Below, piece by piece: positions 16,892-25,425 of a DNA stretch of 64,000 nucleotides. Source of the DNA: Agromyces sp. H66. GTDB lineage: Bacteria; Actinomycetota; Actinomycetes; Actinomycetales; Microbacteriaceae. The stretch spans positions 372,001-436,000 of the forward strand of contig NZ_SJZG01000001.1 in assembly GCF_004959775.1 (NCBI RefSeq), in the 5' to 3' direction. Below the pieces are notes generated by a model. The model had not been told where the DNA came from. It did no database searches and saw only the letters and a program-made list of their open reading frames with translations. Numbering within the stretch: the stretch's first letter is position 1; every line of letters begins with the position of its first letter. Position numbers and translations under genes: made by a program.

Positions 16892-17835
16892 TGAGCGTCT
16901 TCGCACCCCGTACCGACCTGCGCGACGAGCCGGCCACGACCGCGACCGGCGTGCCCTCCCACGCCGACCGCAGCGCGGGCGACCGCCGCCGCCGCGGCGG
17001 CCGTCGCATCGGCTCGCACGCGTTCCTCGTGATCCTCGCGATCTACTTCGTCATCCCGATCTGGTGGCTCGTCGTCGCGGCGACGAAGAACACCTCGGGG
17101 CTGTTCGGCAGCCCGGCGTTCTGGTTCGACGACCATTTCGCCCTGTTCGAGAACATCGCCGGGCTCTTCACACACCAGGGCGGCATCTACTGGCGGTGGC
17201 TCGGCAATTCGTTCCTGTACGCGTTCGCCGGCGGCCTCGGCGCCACCGCGCTCGCGATCCTCGCGGGCTACGGCTTCGCGAAGTACCGGTTCCGAGGCCG
17301 CGGCGCGGTGTTCACGGTCATCCTCGGTTCGGTCATGGTGCCGCTCACGGCACTCGTCATCCCGACGTTCATGCTGCTCAGCCAGTACGGCATCATCAAC
17401 ACGCCGTGGGCCGTCATCCTGCCCAGCCTGCTGAGTCCCTTCGGCGTCTACCTCATGCGCGTCTACACGCAGGACGCCGTGCCCGACGAAATGCTCGAAG
17501 CCGCCCGCATCGACGGCGCCGGCGAGCTGCGCACCTTCTTCCAGGTCGCGCTTCCGTTGCTGAAGCCCGCCATCGTCACCGTGCTACTGCTCTCGGTGGT
17601 GGGCACGTGGAACAACTTCTTCCTCCCGCTCGCGGTGCTCACCGACCCTCAGCTGCTCCCCGTCACGGTCGGGCTCAATCGCTGGACGGCACTCTCCAAC
17701 GCCGGCGCGGGCGGCGAGCAGGTCTGGAACCTGATCACGTCGGGCGCCTTCGTCTCGGTGCTTCCGCTGATCCTCTCCTTCCTCTTCCTCCAGCGTTACT
17801 GGCAGGGCGGCCTCTCGATCGGCAGCATCAAGTAG
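16891..17835 (+). CDS. Sugar ABC transporter permease, MalG/AraQ type
   Basis: 314-residue CUT1 permease with an N-terminal charged region and six predicted membrane segments. The first is FLVILAIYFVIPIWWLVVAA; the EAA loop is DEMLEAARIDGAGELRTFFQ. The start codon shares its A with the stop of the upstream permease (TGATG), a clear case of translational coupling. Together with the binding lipoprotein it forms the importer for the arabinose oligomers released by the enzymes encoded next. Confidence 0.93.
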   Translation: MSVFAPRTDLRDEPATTATGVPSHADRSAGDRRRRGGRRIGSHAFLVILAIYFVIPIWWLVVAATKNTSGLFGSPAFWFDDHFALFENIAGLFTHQGGIYWRWLGNSFLYAFAGGLGATALAILAGYGFAKYRFRGRGAVFTVILGSVMVPLTALVIPTFMLLSQYGIINTPWAVILPSLLSPFGVYLMRVYTQDAVPDEMLEAARIDGAGELRTFFQVALPLLKPAIVTVLLLSVVGTWNNFFLPLAVLTDPQLLPVTVGLNRWTALSNAGAGGEQVWNLITSGAFVSVLPLILSFLFLQRYWQGGLSIGSIK

Positions 17836-17859
17836 CCCTGCACCCGACTCCACGACCGC

Positions 17860-17883
17860 CGGATGCCTCGCCCGGGGCATCCG
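17860..17883 (+). other. Intercistronic hairpin before the GH51 gene
   Basis: CGGATGCC (17860-17867) and GGCATCCG (17876-17883) form an 8-bp stem with an 8-nt loop in the 82-bp gap between permease and GH51 genes. It is another inverted pair of the GGATGCC word and may modulate mRNA stability within the operon. Confidence 0.5.
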
Positions 17884-17917
17884 TCACCACACCGCACACC
17901 GAAACAGAAAGCAGTAC

Positions 17918-19429
17918 ATGCCCACCGCACGCCTGACCATCGACCCGCACTTCAGGATCGGGCCGGTTCACCGGCGCGTGTTCGGCGGATTCGTCGAGCA
18001 CCTCGGCCGTCACGTCTACGACGGCATCTACGAGCCCGGACATCCCACCGCCGACGCCGACGGGTTCCGCGCCGACGTCATCGAGCTCGTGAAGGAGCTC
18101 GGGGTCTCGACGATCCGCTATCCAGGCGGCAACTTCGTCTCGGGGTTCCGCTGGGAGGACAGCGTCGGCCCACGCGCCGAGCGACCGCGCCGCCTCGACC
18201 TCGCGTGGCACTCGACCGAGACGAACGAGGTTGGCCTGCACGAGTTCGCCGACTGGCTCGACAAGGTCGGCAGCGACCTCATGCTCGCGGTGAATCTCGG
18301 CACGCGGGGTACGCTCGAGGCGCTCGATCTGCTCGAGTACGCGAACATCACGGGTGGCACGGCGCTCTCGCAGCGTCGCATCGACAACGGCCGCACCGAT
18401 GCCTTCGGCGTGAAGATGTGGTGCCTCGGCAACGAGATGGACGGACCGTGGCAGCTCGGCCATCGGTCGGCCGACGACTACGGCAAGCTCGCGTCGCGAA
18501 CCGCCAAGGCCATGCGACAACTGGATCCCTCGGTCGAACTCGTGGCGTGCGGCTCGTCGAGCGCGCACATGCCGACGTTCGGCGAGTGGGAGCGCGTCGT
18601 GCTGTCGCACACCTACGACGACGTCGACTACATCTCGTGCCACGCCTACTACGAGGAGAAGGACGGAGACCTCGGCAGCTTCCTCGCGTCGGCGGTCGAC
18701 ATGGACCGCTTCATCGAGACGGTCGTCGCCACCGCCGACCATGTCAAGGCGGTGCTCGGCAGCGAGAAGAACGTGAACATCTCGTTCGACGAGTGGAATG
18801 TCTGGTACATCTCGCGGTTCCAGAACGTCGACAAGATCGAGGGAATCGACAACTGGCCGGTCGCTCCGCGCCTCCTCGAAGACGTCTACTCGGTCGCCGA
18901 CGCCGTGGTGTTCGGCAACCTCCTGATCTCGCTCATCAAGCACGCCGACCGGGTGACGAGCGCCTCGCTCGCGCAACTCGTGAATGTCATCGCGCCCATC
19001 ATGACCGAGCCCGGCGGCCCGGCGTGGCGCCAGGCCACGTTCTTCCCGTTCTCGATCACGTCGCGCCTCGCGCAGGGCGAGGCGCTCGAACTGAAGCTGG
19101 ACGCCCCCACATACACGACCAGGGAGTACGGCGAGGTGCCGATCGTCGATGCCGTGGCAACGCACGACCCCGAGACCGACCGCACGGCCGTCTTCCTCGT
19201 GAATCGCAGCCAGGACGAGGCCGTGACGCTCACCGTGGACATCGCGACGCTCGGGGCGCGCACGGTGCTGGAGTCGCACACGCTCGCCGACGACGACGTG
19301 TACGCGAAGAACACCCTCGAAGAGCCCGAGCGCGTCGCCCCGAAGCCGAACGACTCCGTTCGCGTCGAGGACAGCGAGCTCACGATCACCCTGCCGCCGG
19401 TCTCGTGGACCGCGCTGTCGCTCGGGTGA
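17918..19429 (+). CDS. abfA: Alpha-L-arabinofuranosidase, GH51
   Basis: 503-residue intracellular GH51 enzyme of usual length. The acid/base is E173 in CLGNEMDGPW and the nucleophile E292 in NISFDEWNVW; the N-terminal block VHRRVFGGFVEHLGRHVYDG is typical. It removes terminal alpha-L-arabinofuranosyl residues from arabino-oligosaccharides with retention of configuration. There is no signal peptide, so it acts on oligomers brought in by the ABC system encoded just upstream. A C-terminal beta-sandwich domain follows the barrel. Identification firm; polymer preference not readable. Confidence 0.96.
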   Translation: MPTARLTIDPHFRIGPVHRRVFGGFVEHLGRHVYDGIYEPGHPTADADGFRADVIELVKELGVSTIRYPGGNFVSGFRWEDSVGPRAERPRRLDLAWHSTETNEVGLHEFADWLDKVGSDLMLAVNLGTRGTLEALDLLEYANITGGTALSQRRIDNGRTDAFGVKMWCLGNEMDGPWQLGHRSADDYGKLASRTAKAMRQLDPSVELVACGSSSAHMPTFGEWERVVLSHTYDDVDYISCHAYYEEKDGDLGSFLASAVDMDRFIETVVATADHVKAVLGSEKNVNISFDEWNVWYISRFQNVDKIEGIDNWPVAPRLLEDVYSVADAVVFGNLLISLIKHADRVTSASLAQLVNVIAPIMTEPGGPAWRQATFFPFSITSRLAQGEALELKLDAPTYTTREYGEVPIVDAVATHDPETDRTAVFLVNRSQDEAVTLTVDIATLGARTVLESHTLADDDVYAKNTLEEPERVAPKPNDSVRVEDSELTITLPPVSWTALSLG

Positions 19430-19455
19430 CGCCCGGTGCGGCGCGGCGGTCGTCC

Positions 19456-20469
19456 ATGCCGCCGCGCCGCATCGGTCGGATGCCGCGGCGCGGACGCCCG
19501 GCCGCGGTCGCCGCGGCCGTGGCATCCGTCGCCGCCCTGCTCCTGGCGGGATGCGCGCCGCCCGGCGTGTGGGACCTCACCGGCGATCTCTCAACGCACG
19601 ATCCGGCGATCGCGAAGGACGACGGCACCTGGTACGTCTACTCCACCGGAAACGGCACTGTCGCCGACGGGAACATCCAGGTGCGCTCCTCCAGCGACGG
19701 GCGGGCCTGGCGTTACGAAGGCGAGGTGTGGGACGAGAAGCCCGAGTGGATCGGCGAGACCGTGCGCGGCGTCGACAACCTGTGGGCGCCCGAGCTCGTC
19801 GAGCACGACGGCACATGGTACCTCTACTATTCGGCGTCGACGTTCGGCAAGAACACCTCGGTCATCGCGCTCGCGACGAACACCACCCTCGATCCCGACG
19901 ACCCGGCCTACGACTGGGTCGACCGGGGACCCGTGATCGCATCGGAGCCGGGCGACGACTTCAACGCCATCGACCCCGGTGTCGCGACCGACGACGAGGG
20001 CACGCCATGGCTCGCGTTCGGCTCGTTCTGGAGCGGCATCCGCATGGTCGAGCTCCAGTGGCCGAGCGGGCTCCGCGCCGACGCCGCCGAGCCGCTGCGG
20101 CTCGCCGACCGCGGCGCGCCGCCGAACGCGATCGAGGCGCCGTACCTCGTCGAGCACGACGGCGACTGGTTCCTCTTCGTCTCGCGCGACAGCTGCTGCC
20201 AGGGAGCCGACAGCACCTACAAGATCGCGGTCGGGCGAGCGGATGCTCCGACCGGCCCGTTCGTCGACCGCGACGGCGTTCCCCTCCTCGACGACGGCGG
20301 CACCGTGCTGCTCGAGACCGAGGGGTCGCGCGTCGGGCCCGGCGGCCAGTCGATCGCCGATGGGATGATGGCGCTGCACTACTACGACCGGGATCTCAAC
20401 GGGCAGTTCCGGCTCGCGCTCGTGCCGATCGACTGGGACGGCGACGGATGGCCCGTGCTGCATTGGTGA
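19456..20469 (+). CDS. Secreted arabinan endo-1,5-alpha-L-arabinosidase, GH43
   Basis: About 337 residues. A twin-arginine-rich, hydrophobic leader ends in LLLAGC, a lipobox (Cys about residue 33), so it should be a surface lipoprotein. The five-bladed propeller shows the GH43 base Asp in STHDPAIAKDDGTWYVYST, the pKa-modulating Asp in NAIDPGVA and the acid Glu in NAIEAPYLV. It should cut alpha-1,5-arabinan outside the cell and feed the importer. The start is uncertain: ATG 19456 is preferred for signal-peptide length; GTG 19426 (overlapping the abfA stop as GTGA) and ATG 19480 are alternatives, none with a good ribosome-binding site. Confidence 0.92.
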   Translation: MPPRRIGRMPRRGRPAAVAAAVASVAALLLAGCAPPGVWDLTGDLSTHDPAIAKDDGTWYVYSTGNGTVADGNIQVRSSSDGRAWRYEGEVWDEKPEWIGETVRGVDNLWAPELVEHDGTWYLYYSASTFGKNTSVIALATNTTLDPDDPAYDWVDRGPVIASEPGDDFNAIDPGVATDDEGTPWLAFGSFWSGIRMVELQWPSGLRADAAEPLRLADRGAPPNAIEAPYLVEHDGDWFLFVSRDSCCQGADSTYKIAVGRADAPTGPFVDRDGVPLLDDGGTVLLETEGSRVGPGGQSIADGMMALHYYDRDLNGQFRLALVPIDWDGDGWPVLHW

Positions 20470-20479
20470 GAGGAGACAC

Positions 20480-22156
20480 GTGACCGAGCCCGTGGGGCCC
20501 ATTCCGGTGCGGCTGTTCGCCGACCACGCGTCGAGCCCGATCTGGCTCGGGTACGACCCCGTGCCGTTCGACCACACCCGACTTTCGCCGGGCCTCGTCG
20601 CCGACCTGACGGCGTGGGCACGGGAGGTCGAGGATCGGGCGCTCGCCGACGACCGGCCGGCGGTCGCGTCAACGGCGGAATCCGACGATCGGGTCGGCCT
20701 CGACGATCGCGGCGCGCGGCTGGCCCGCCGGCTCGCGACCGAGCTCGGCGCGGACTTCGAGGTCGAGACGAGTCGGCGGCCGGTACGCGAGCGTTTGCGT
20801 TCCGACGAAATCGCCACCAACCGCGCCGCCGCCGATGCGTTCAGGGTGCTTGCTGCGGGCGGCGTTCCGGGACCCGCCGAACCCGGCGACGCAGCCGACC
20901 GCCGCAACTGGGCCGGCAACCTCGCATACCGTGCAGCCCGAGTGGTGCACCCGACGTCGATCGGGGAGCTGCGGCGCATCCTCGCCGAGGGCGGGCCGAT
21001 CCGCTACCTCGGCACCCGCCACACCTTCAACGACCTCGCCGACACCGACGGCACGCTCATCGCGACCGATCGGCTGCCGACGCACGTCGACACGGGCAGC
21101 GCCGAGGGCGTGGTGCGACTGACCGGCGGGCTCCGCTACGGCGACCTCGCGCCGCGGCTGCACGAACGCGGGCTCGCGCTCGCCAACCTCGCCTCACTGC
21201 CGCACATCTCGGCCGCCGGGGCCATCGCCACCGGAACGCACGGCTCGGGCGATCGCATCGGCTCGCTCGCGACCGCGGTGCGGGCGATCGGGTTCCTGAC
21301 GCCTGACGGAGAACACCGCCTCCTGCAGCGCGGCGACGACGACTTCGCCGGCGCCGTCGTGCACCTCGGCGCGTTCGGACTCGTCACCGCCCTCGAGCTC
21401 GAGGTGGAGCCGACCTACGACGTGGCGCAGACGGTGTTCGAGGGGCCCGGATGGGACGCGATCCTCGATGACCTCGACGCGGTCACGTCGCTCGGCACGA
21501 GCGTCAGCATCTTCACGACGTGGGCACGCACCGACGTCGCCGACCAGCTCTGGGTGAAGCAGCGGCTTCCGATCGACGGGGATGCCGCGGCGCAGCGCCG
21601 CGCGGTCGTCGCGCGTCTCGGCGCCCGCGCGGCGACGGTGCCGAGGCATCCGATCATCGGCCTTCCCGCCGACGCCTGCACGACCCAACTCGGCGCACCA
21701 GGACCGTGGCACGAGCGCCTGCCGCACTTCCGGCTCGAGTTCACGCCGTCGGCGGGGGAGGAGCTGCAGTCGGAGTACCTCGTGCCGCGGGTCGATGCGG
21801 TCGCCGCGATCGAGGCGGTGCGGAGCCTCGCCGGTCGCATCGCGCCGCTGCTGCAGGTGTGCGAGGTGCGCACGGTGCGCGCCGACGACCTCCGGCTGAG
21901 CCCGGCGTACGGCACCGACGTCGTGGCCGTGCACTTCACGTGGAAGCCCGACCAGCCCGCGGTCATGGCCCTGCTGCCCGACCTCGAAGCCGCGTTGCCC
22001 GTGACGGCTCGCCCGCACTGGGGCAAGCTCTTCACGCTGCCCGGCGAGGAACTGCGCCGCCGCTACCCGCGCTTCGACGATTTCGCCGCCCTGCGCGCAC
22101 GGTTCGACCCCGAGGGCCGGCTGCGCAACGCGTTCCTCACGCGGCTGGGCCTCTGA
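20480..22156 (+). CDS. FAD-linked alditol/aldonolactone oxidase with extra N-terminal domain
   Basis: 558-residue flavoprotein. Residues about 140-558 match the alditol oxidase / D-arabinono-1,4-lactone oxidase family: FAD-binding PCMH domain with H181 in YLGTRHTFNDLAD as the likely covalent flavin attachment site, ISAAGAIATGTHGSG as flavin loop, and an ALO-type C-terminal domain ending FDPEGRLRNAFLTRLGL. Known alditol oxidases are about 420 residues; here some 140 residues are added in front, reading like a separate small domain (VRLFADHASSPIWLGYDPVP...). GTG start with GGAG 9 nt upstream. Last gene of the arabinan operon, so oxidation of an arabinose-derived polyol or lactone is a reasonable guess. 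Confidence 0.88.
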   Translation: MTEPVGPIPVRLFADHASSPIWLGYDPVPFDHTRLSPGLVADLTAWAREVEDRALADDRPAVASTAESDDRVGLDDRGARLARRLATELGADFEVETSRRPVRERLRSDEIATNRAAADAFRVLAAGGVPGPAEPGDAADRRNWAGNLAYRAARVVHPTSIGELRRILAEGGPIRYLGTRHTFNDLADTDGTLIATDRLPTHVDTGSAEGVVRLTGGLRYGDLAPRLHERGLALANLASLPHISAAGAIATGTHGSGDRIGSLATAVRAIGFLTPDGEHRLLQRGDDDFAGAVVHLGAFGLVTALELEVEPTYDVAQTVFEGPGWDAILDDLDAVTSLGTSVSIFTTWARTDVADQLWVKQRLPIDGDAAAQRRAVVARLGARAATVPRHPIIGLPADACTTQLGAPGPWHERLPHFRLEFTPSAGEELQSEYLVPRVDAVAAIEAVRSLAGRIAPLLQVCEVRTVRADDLRLSPAYGTDVVAVHFTWKPDQPAVMALLPDLEAALPVTARPHWGKLFTLPGEELRRRYPRFDDFAALRARFDPEGRLRNAFLTRLGL

Positions 22157-22976
22157 CCGCCGCCGACTCCTCGATGAGCTGCAGTATGCGCGCCGCCACG
22201 CTCACCGCGATCGCGGCCGGGTCCTTCGAGCGGATGCCCGGAATCCCGATCGGCGTGGTCACCCGTGCCAGCGCCGCGTCGTCGTGACCCGCCTCGCGGA
22301 GCTGCTGCTGGAATCGCGCCCACTTCGACCGCGAGCCGATGAGCCCGATCGACGCGAGGCCGTCGGTGCGCAGCGCGGTGTCGCAGATGGCGAGGTCCTC
22401 GACGTGGTCGTGGGTCATGATGAGCACGTGCGCGCCCGGCGGCAGGTCGGCGAGCGCCGACTCCGGCACCGGCAGGTGATGTACCTGCACGTCGGCCACG
22501 GCGTCGGCGAGGATGCCGCGCTCGCCCGGCACGCCGAGGCGATCGGGCGCCAGCATCTCCGATCTCGAGTCGATCAGGTCGAGCCGCAGCGGCTGCCGGC
22601 TCAGGATGCGCGCGAGCTCCAGCCCGACGTGCCCGAGGCCGAAGATCGCGACCGTCGGCACGACGCGCACGGGTTCCAGCAGCATGGTGACCTCTCCTCC
22701 GCAGCACTGCACGCCGTACTCGGTCGTGGTCTTGTCGCTGAGCGTCAGCGTCAGCAGTTCGGGTTCGGATGCCCCGTCGACGAGCAGCTCGCGCGCGCGG
22801 GCGATCGCGGTGGCCTCGAGATTGCCGCCGCCGACCGTGCCGAAGAGCCCGTCGGCCGAGACGACCATCTTGGCGCCGCCGTTGCGGGGCGCGTGTCCGC
22901 GCACCATGGCGAGCGTGACGAGCACCGACGGCGTGCGCTCCGTCCGAAGGCGCTGCAGGGCGTCGACCCAGTCCAC
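22137..22976 (-). CDS. xdhC: Xanthine dehydrogenase accessory protein XdhC
   Basis: 279-residue molybdenum-cofactor chaperone of the XdhC/CoxI family. It has the N-terminal XdhC_CoxI domain (GHAPRNGGAKMVVSADGLFG, then VQCCGGEV) and a Rossmann domain (AIFGLGHVGLELARIL). XdhC binds and sulfurates the molybdenum cofactor for insertion into XdhB. The GTG at 22976 is chosen because GGGAG lies 8 nt upstream and xdhB ends 13 bp before. The 3' end overlaps the facing oxidase gene by 20 bp. Last gene of xdhABC. Confidence 0.93.
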   Translation of the reverse strand: MDWVDALQRLRTERTPSVLVTLAMVRGHAPRNGGAKMVVSADGLFGTVGGGNLEATAIARARELLVDGASEPELLTLTLSDKTTTEYGVQCCGGEVTMLLEPVRVVPTVAIFGLGHVGLELARILSRQPLRLDLIDSRSEMLAPDRLGVPGERGILADAVADVQVHHLPVPESALADLPPGAHVLIMTHDHVEDLAICDTALRTDGLASIGLIGSRSKWARFQQQLREAGHDDAALARVTTPIGIPGIRSKDPAAIAVSVAARILQLIEESAAVRGPAA

Positions 22977-22989
22977 GGCGAGTCTCCCG

Positions 22990-25425
22990 TCAGCGGTCGA
23001 AGGGCACGAGCGGGCGTTCGGCGTCGGCCGCAGTCCCGCGCCCCGAGGCATCCGCTCGCTCGTCGTCGCCGCCATCGCCATCGCGGCCGCCCGCCGTCGC
23101 CGCACGGCGCGACGCCTCGATCGCCCAGAACACCGCTTCGGGCGTCGCGGGCGAGGCGAGCTCGACGCTGTGCCCGGCCGGGCCGAACGCCGCGACGGCC
23201 TCGCGGATCGACTCGCGCACGCTGAACGCGAGCATGAGCGGGGGTTCGCCGACGGCCTTCGAGCCGTAGACGACGCCGTCCTCGGTGGCCCGCTCGAAGA
23301 AGTGCACGTTGAACTCCTCGGGCATCTCCGAGAAGCTGGGCAGCTTGTAGGTGCTCGCCGACTGGGTGAGGAGGCGCCCGCGCCCGGGTCCGTCGCTCTC
23401 GTCCCAGCGCAGGTCCTCGAGCGTCAGCCACCCGGCGCCCTGCACGAAGCCGCCCTCGACCTGGCCGAGGTCGACGACGGGCGAGAGCGAGTCGCCCACG
23501 TCGTGCACGATGTCGACCCGGCGGATGCGGTACATGCCGGTGAACCCGTCGACCTCGACCTCGCACGCGGCGGCGCCATAGGCGAAGTACTTGAACGGCG
23601 AGCCCTGCATGGCCTCGGTGTCCCAGTGCAGTCCCTCGGTGCGGTAGTACCCGGCGGCGAAGAGCTGCACGCGCTGCTCGTAGGCGGCCCGGACGACCTC
23701 GGCGAACGGCACCGAGGGGCCCGTGGTGCCGATGCCCGACACCCGGCCCCGGGAGAAGCGCACGTCGCGCGCGTCGATGCCGAGCAGGCGCCCGGCGACC
23801 GCGGCCATCCGCTCGCGGATCTGCTCGCACGCGTGCTTGACCGCGCCGCCGTTGAGATCGGCGCCCGATGACGCGGCCGTCGCCGAGGTGTTCGGCACCT
23901 TGTCGGTGCGCGTCGGCGCGAGGCGAACCGTCTCGAGGGGGACGCCGAGGGCGGTGGCCGCGACCTGCAGCATCTTCGTGTGCAGGCCCTGCCCCATCTC
24001 GGTGCCGCCGTGGTTGATGAGCACGGAGCCGTCCTGATAGACGTGCACGAGTGCGCCGGCCTGGTTGTAGGCGGTGAGCGTGAACGAGATGCCGAACTTC
24101 ACCGGCGTGATGGCGAGCGCACGCTTCGTGTCGGGATGCCGGGCGTTGAACGCCGCGATCCGCACGCGACGCTCGTCGAACGCGCTCTCGTGTCGCACGC
24201 GGGCCCACACCTCGTGCAGGCGCTCGGCGTGGCGCACCGGCTGTCCGTAAGGCGTCGTCTGGCCCGCCACGTAGAAGTTGTGCTCGCGGAGCGCGGCCGC
24301 GTCGATCCCGAGGATCGGCGCCACCCGCCCCAGGATGTCCTCGATCACGAGCATGCCCTGGGGACCGCCGAATCCACGGAACGCCGTCTGCGACGTCGTG
24401 TTCGTCTTCGCGATGCGACCCTGGATGACGACGTCGGGGATCCAGTACGCGTTGTCGACGTGCATGAGCGCGCGGGCCGTGACGGGCTCCGAGAGGTCGA
24501 GGCACCAGCCGCCGTCGGAGGTGAGGGTCGTCGCGAGGGCCAGGATGCGCCCGTCGTCGTCGAACCCGGCCTTCCATTCCACATGGAACGGATGCCGCTT
24601 GCCGGTCATCGTGAGGTCCTGCGTGCGGGTGAGTCGCACGCGCACCGGTCGGCCCGTGAGCGTCGCCCCGAGGGCGGCGATCGCGGCGAATCCGTGCGGC
24701 TGCACCTCCTTGCCGCCGAACCCGCCGCCCATGCGGAGCGACTGCACCGTGACGCGGTTGCTCGGCACGCCGAGCACGTGCGCCACGATGTGCTGCGCCT
24801 CACTGGGGTTCTGCGTGCTGCAGTCGACGAACACCTGCCCCTCGGAGTCGACGTGCGCCAGCGAGGCGTGCGTCTCGAGGTAGAAGTGCTCCTGCCCACC
24901 GATGAGCGTGGTGCCCTCGAACACGTGCGGTGCGGCGGCGAGCGCACGCTCGGGATCGCCACGGCGGATCGTGCGGGGGATGCCCTGGAACGAGCCCGCC
25001 TCGATCGCCTCGGCCGCGGTCACGATCGACGGGAGCGGGTCGTACGCCACCTTCACCGCCGCCGCGCCCAGCCGAGCGGACTCGGCGTCCTCGGCAAGCA
25101 CCCACGCGAGTGCGTGCCCGTGGAACATCGCCTCGCTCGGGAACAGCGGCTCGTCGCCCGAACTGCCGGCGTCGTTGGCACCGGGCACGTCGGCGGCGGT
25201 GAGCACCCGCACGACGCCGGGAACGGTGAGGGCGTCGCGCACGTCGAGGGACACGAGGGCATGCGCGTGCTCGGACTGCACGGGCCACGCCGTGAGCACG
25301 TCGCGCCGCCGGATGGCGAGGTCGTCGGTGTACGCGGCGGCACCCGTGGCGTGCAGCGCCGCGCTCTCGTGCGGAAGCGGCTGCCCGACGGCGGGATGCG
25401 CCGGGCGTGCGGCGAGTTCGCTCAT
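22990..25425 (-). CDS. xdhB: Xanthine dehydrogenase, molybdopterin-binding subunit
   Basis: 811-residue large subunit. It shows the aldehyde oxidase/xanthine dehydrogenase N-terminal hammerhead (SAALHATGAAAYTDDLAIRR) and the cofactor-binding block MGGGFGGKEVQPHGFAA. Near the C terminus is KAVGEPPLMLAFSVRESIRE, with the catalytic glutamate that activates the Mo-bound hydroxyl. It oxidises hypoxanthine or xanthine to urate with electrons passed to XdhA. The start overlaps the xdhA stop as ATGA. The urate, allantoin and ureidoglycine genes on the other side of xdhA support xanthine as substrate. Confidence 0.95.
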   Translation of the reverse strand: MSELAARPAHPAVGQPLPHESAALHATGAAAYTDDLAIRRRDVLTAWPVQSEHAHALVSLDVRDALTVPGVVRVLTAADVPGANDAGSSGDEPLFPSEAMFHGHALAWVLAEDAESARLGAAAVKVAYDPLPSIVTAAEAIEAGSFQGIPRTIRRGDPERALAAAPHVFEGTTLIGGQEHFYLETHASLAHVDSEGQVFVDCSTQNPSEAQHIVAHVLGVPSNRVTVQSLRMGGGFGGKEVQPHGFAAIAALGATLTGRPVRVRLTRTQDLTMTGKRHPFHVEWKAGFDDDGRILALATTLTSDGGWCLDLSEPVTARALMHVDNAYWIPDVVIQGRIAKTNTTSQTAFRGFGGPQGMLVIEDILGRVAPILGIDAAALREHNFYVAGQTTPYGQPVRHAERLHEVWARVRHESAFDERRVRIAAFNARHPDTKRALAITPVKFGISFTLTAYNQAGALVHVYQDGSVLINHGGTEMGQGLHTKMLQVAATALGVPLETVRLAPTRTDKVPNTSATAASSGADLNGGAVKHACEQIRERMAAVAGRLLGIDARDVRFSRGRVSGIGTTGPSVPFAEVVRAAYEQRVQLFAAGYYRTEGLHWDTEAMQGSPFKYFAYGAAACEVEVDGFTGMYRIRRVDIVHDVGDSLSPVVDLGQVEGGFVQGAGWLTLEDLRWDESDGPGRGRLLTQSASTYKLPSFSEMPEEFNVHFFERATEDGVVYGSKAVGEPPLMLAFSVRESIREAVAAFGPAGHSVELASPATPEAVFWAIEASRRAATAGGRDGDGGDDERADASGRGTAADAERPLVPFDR

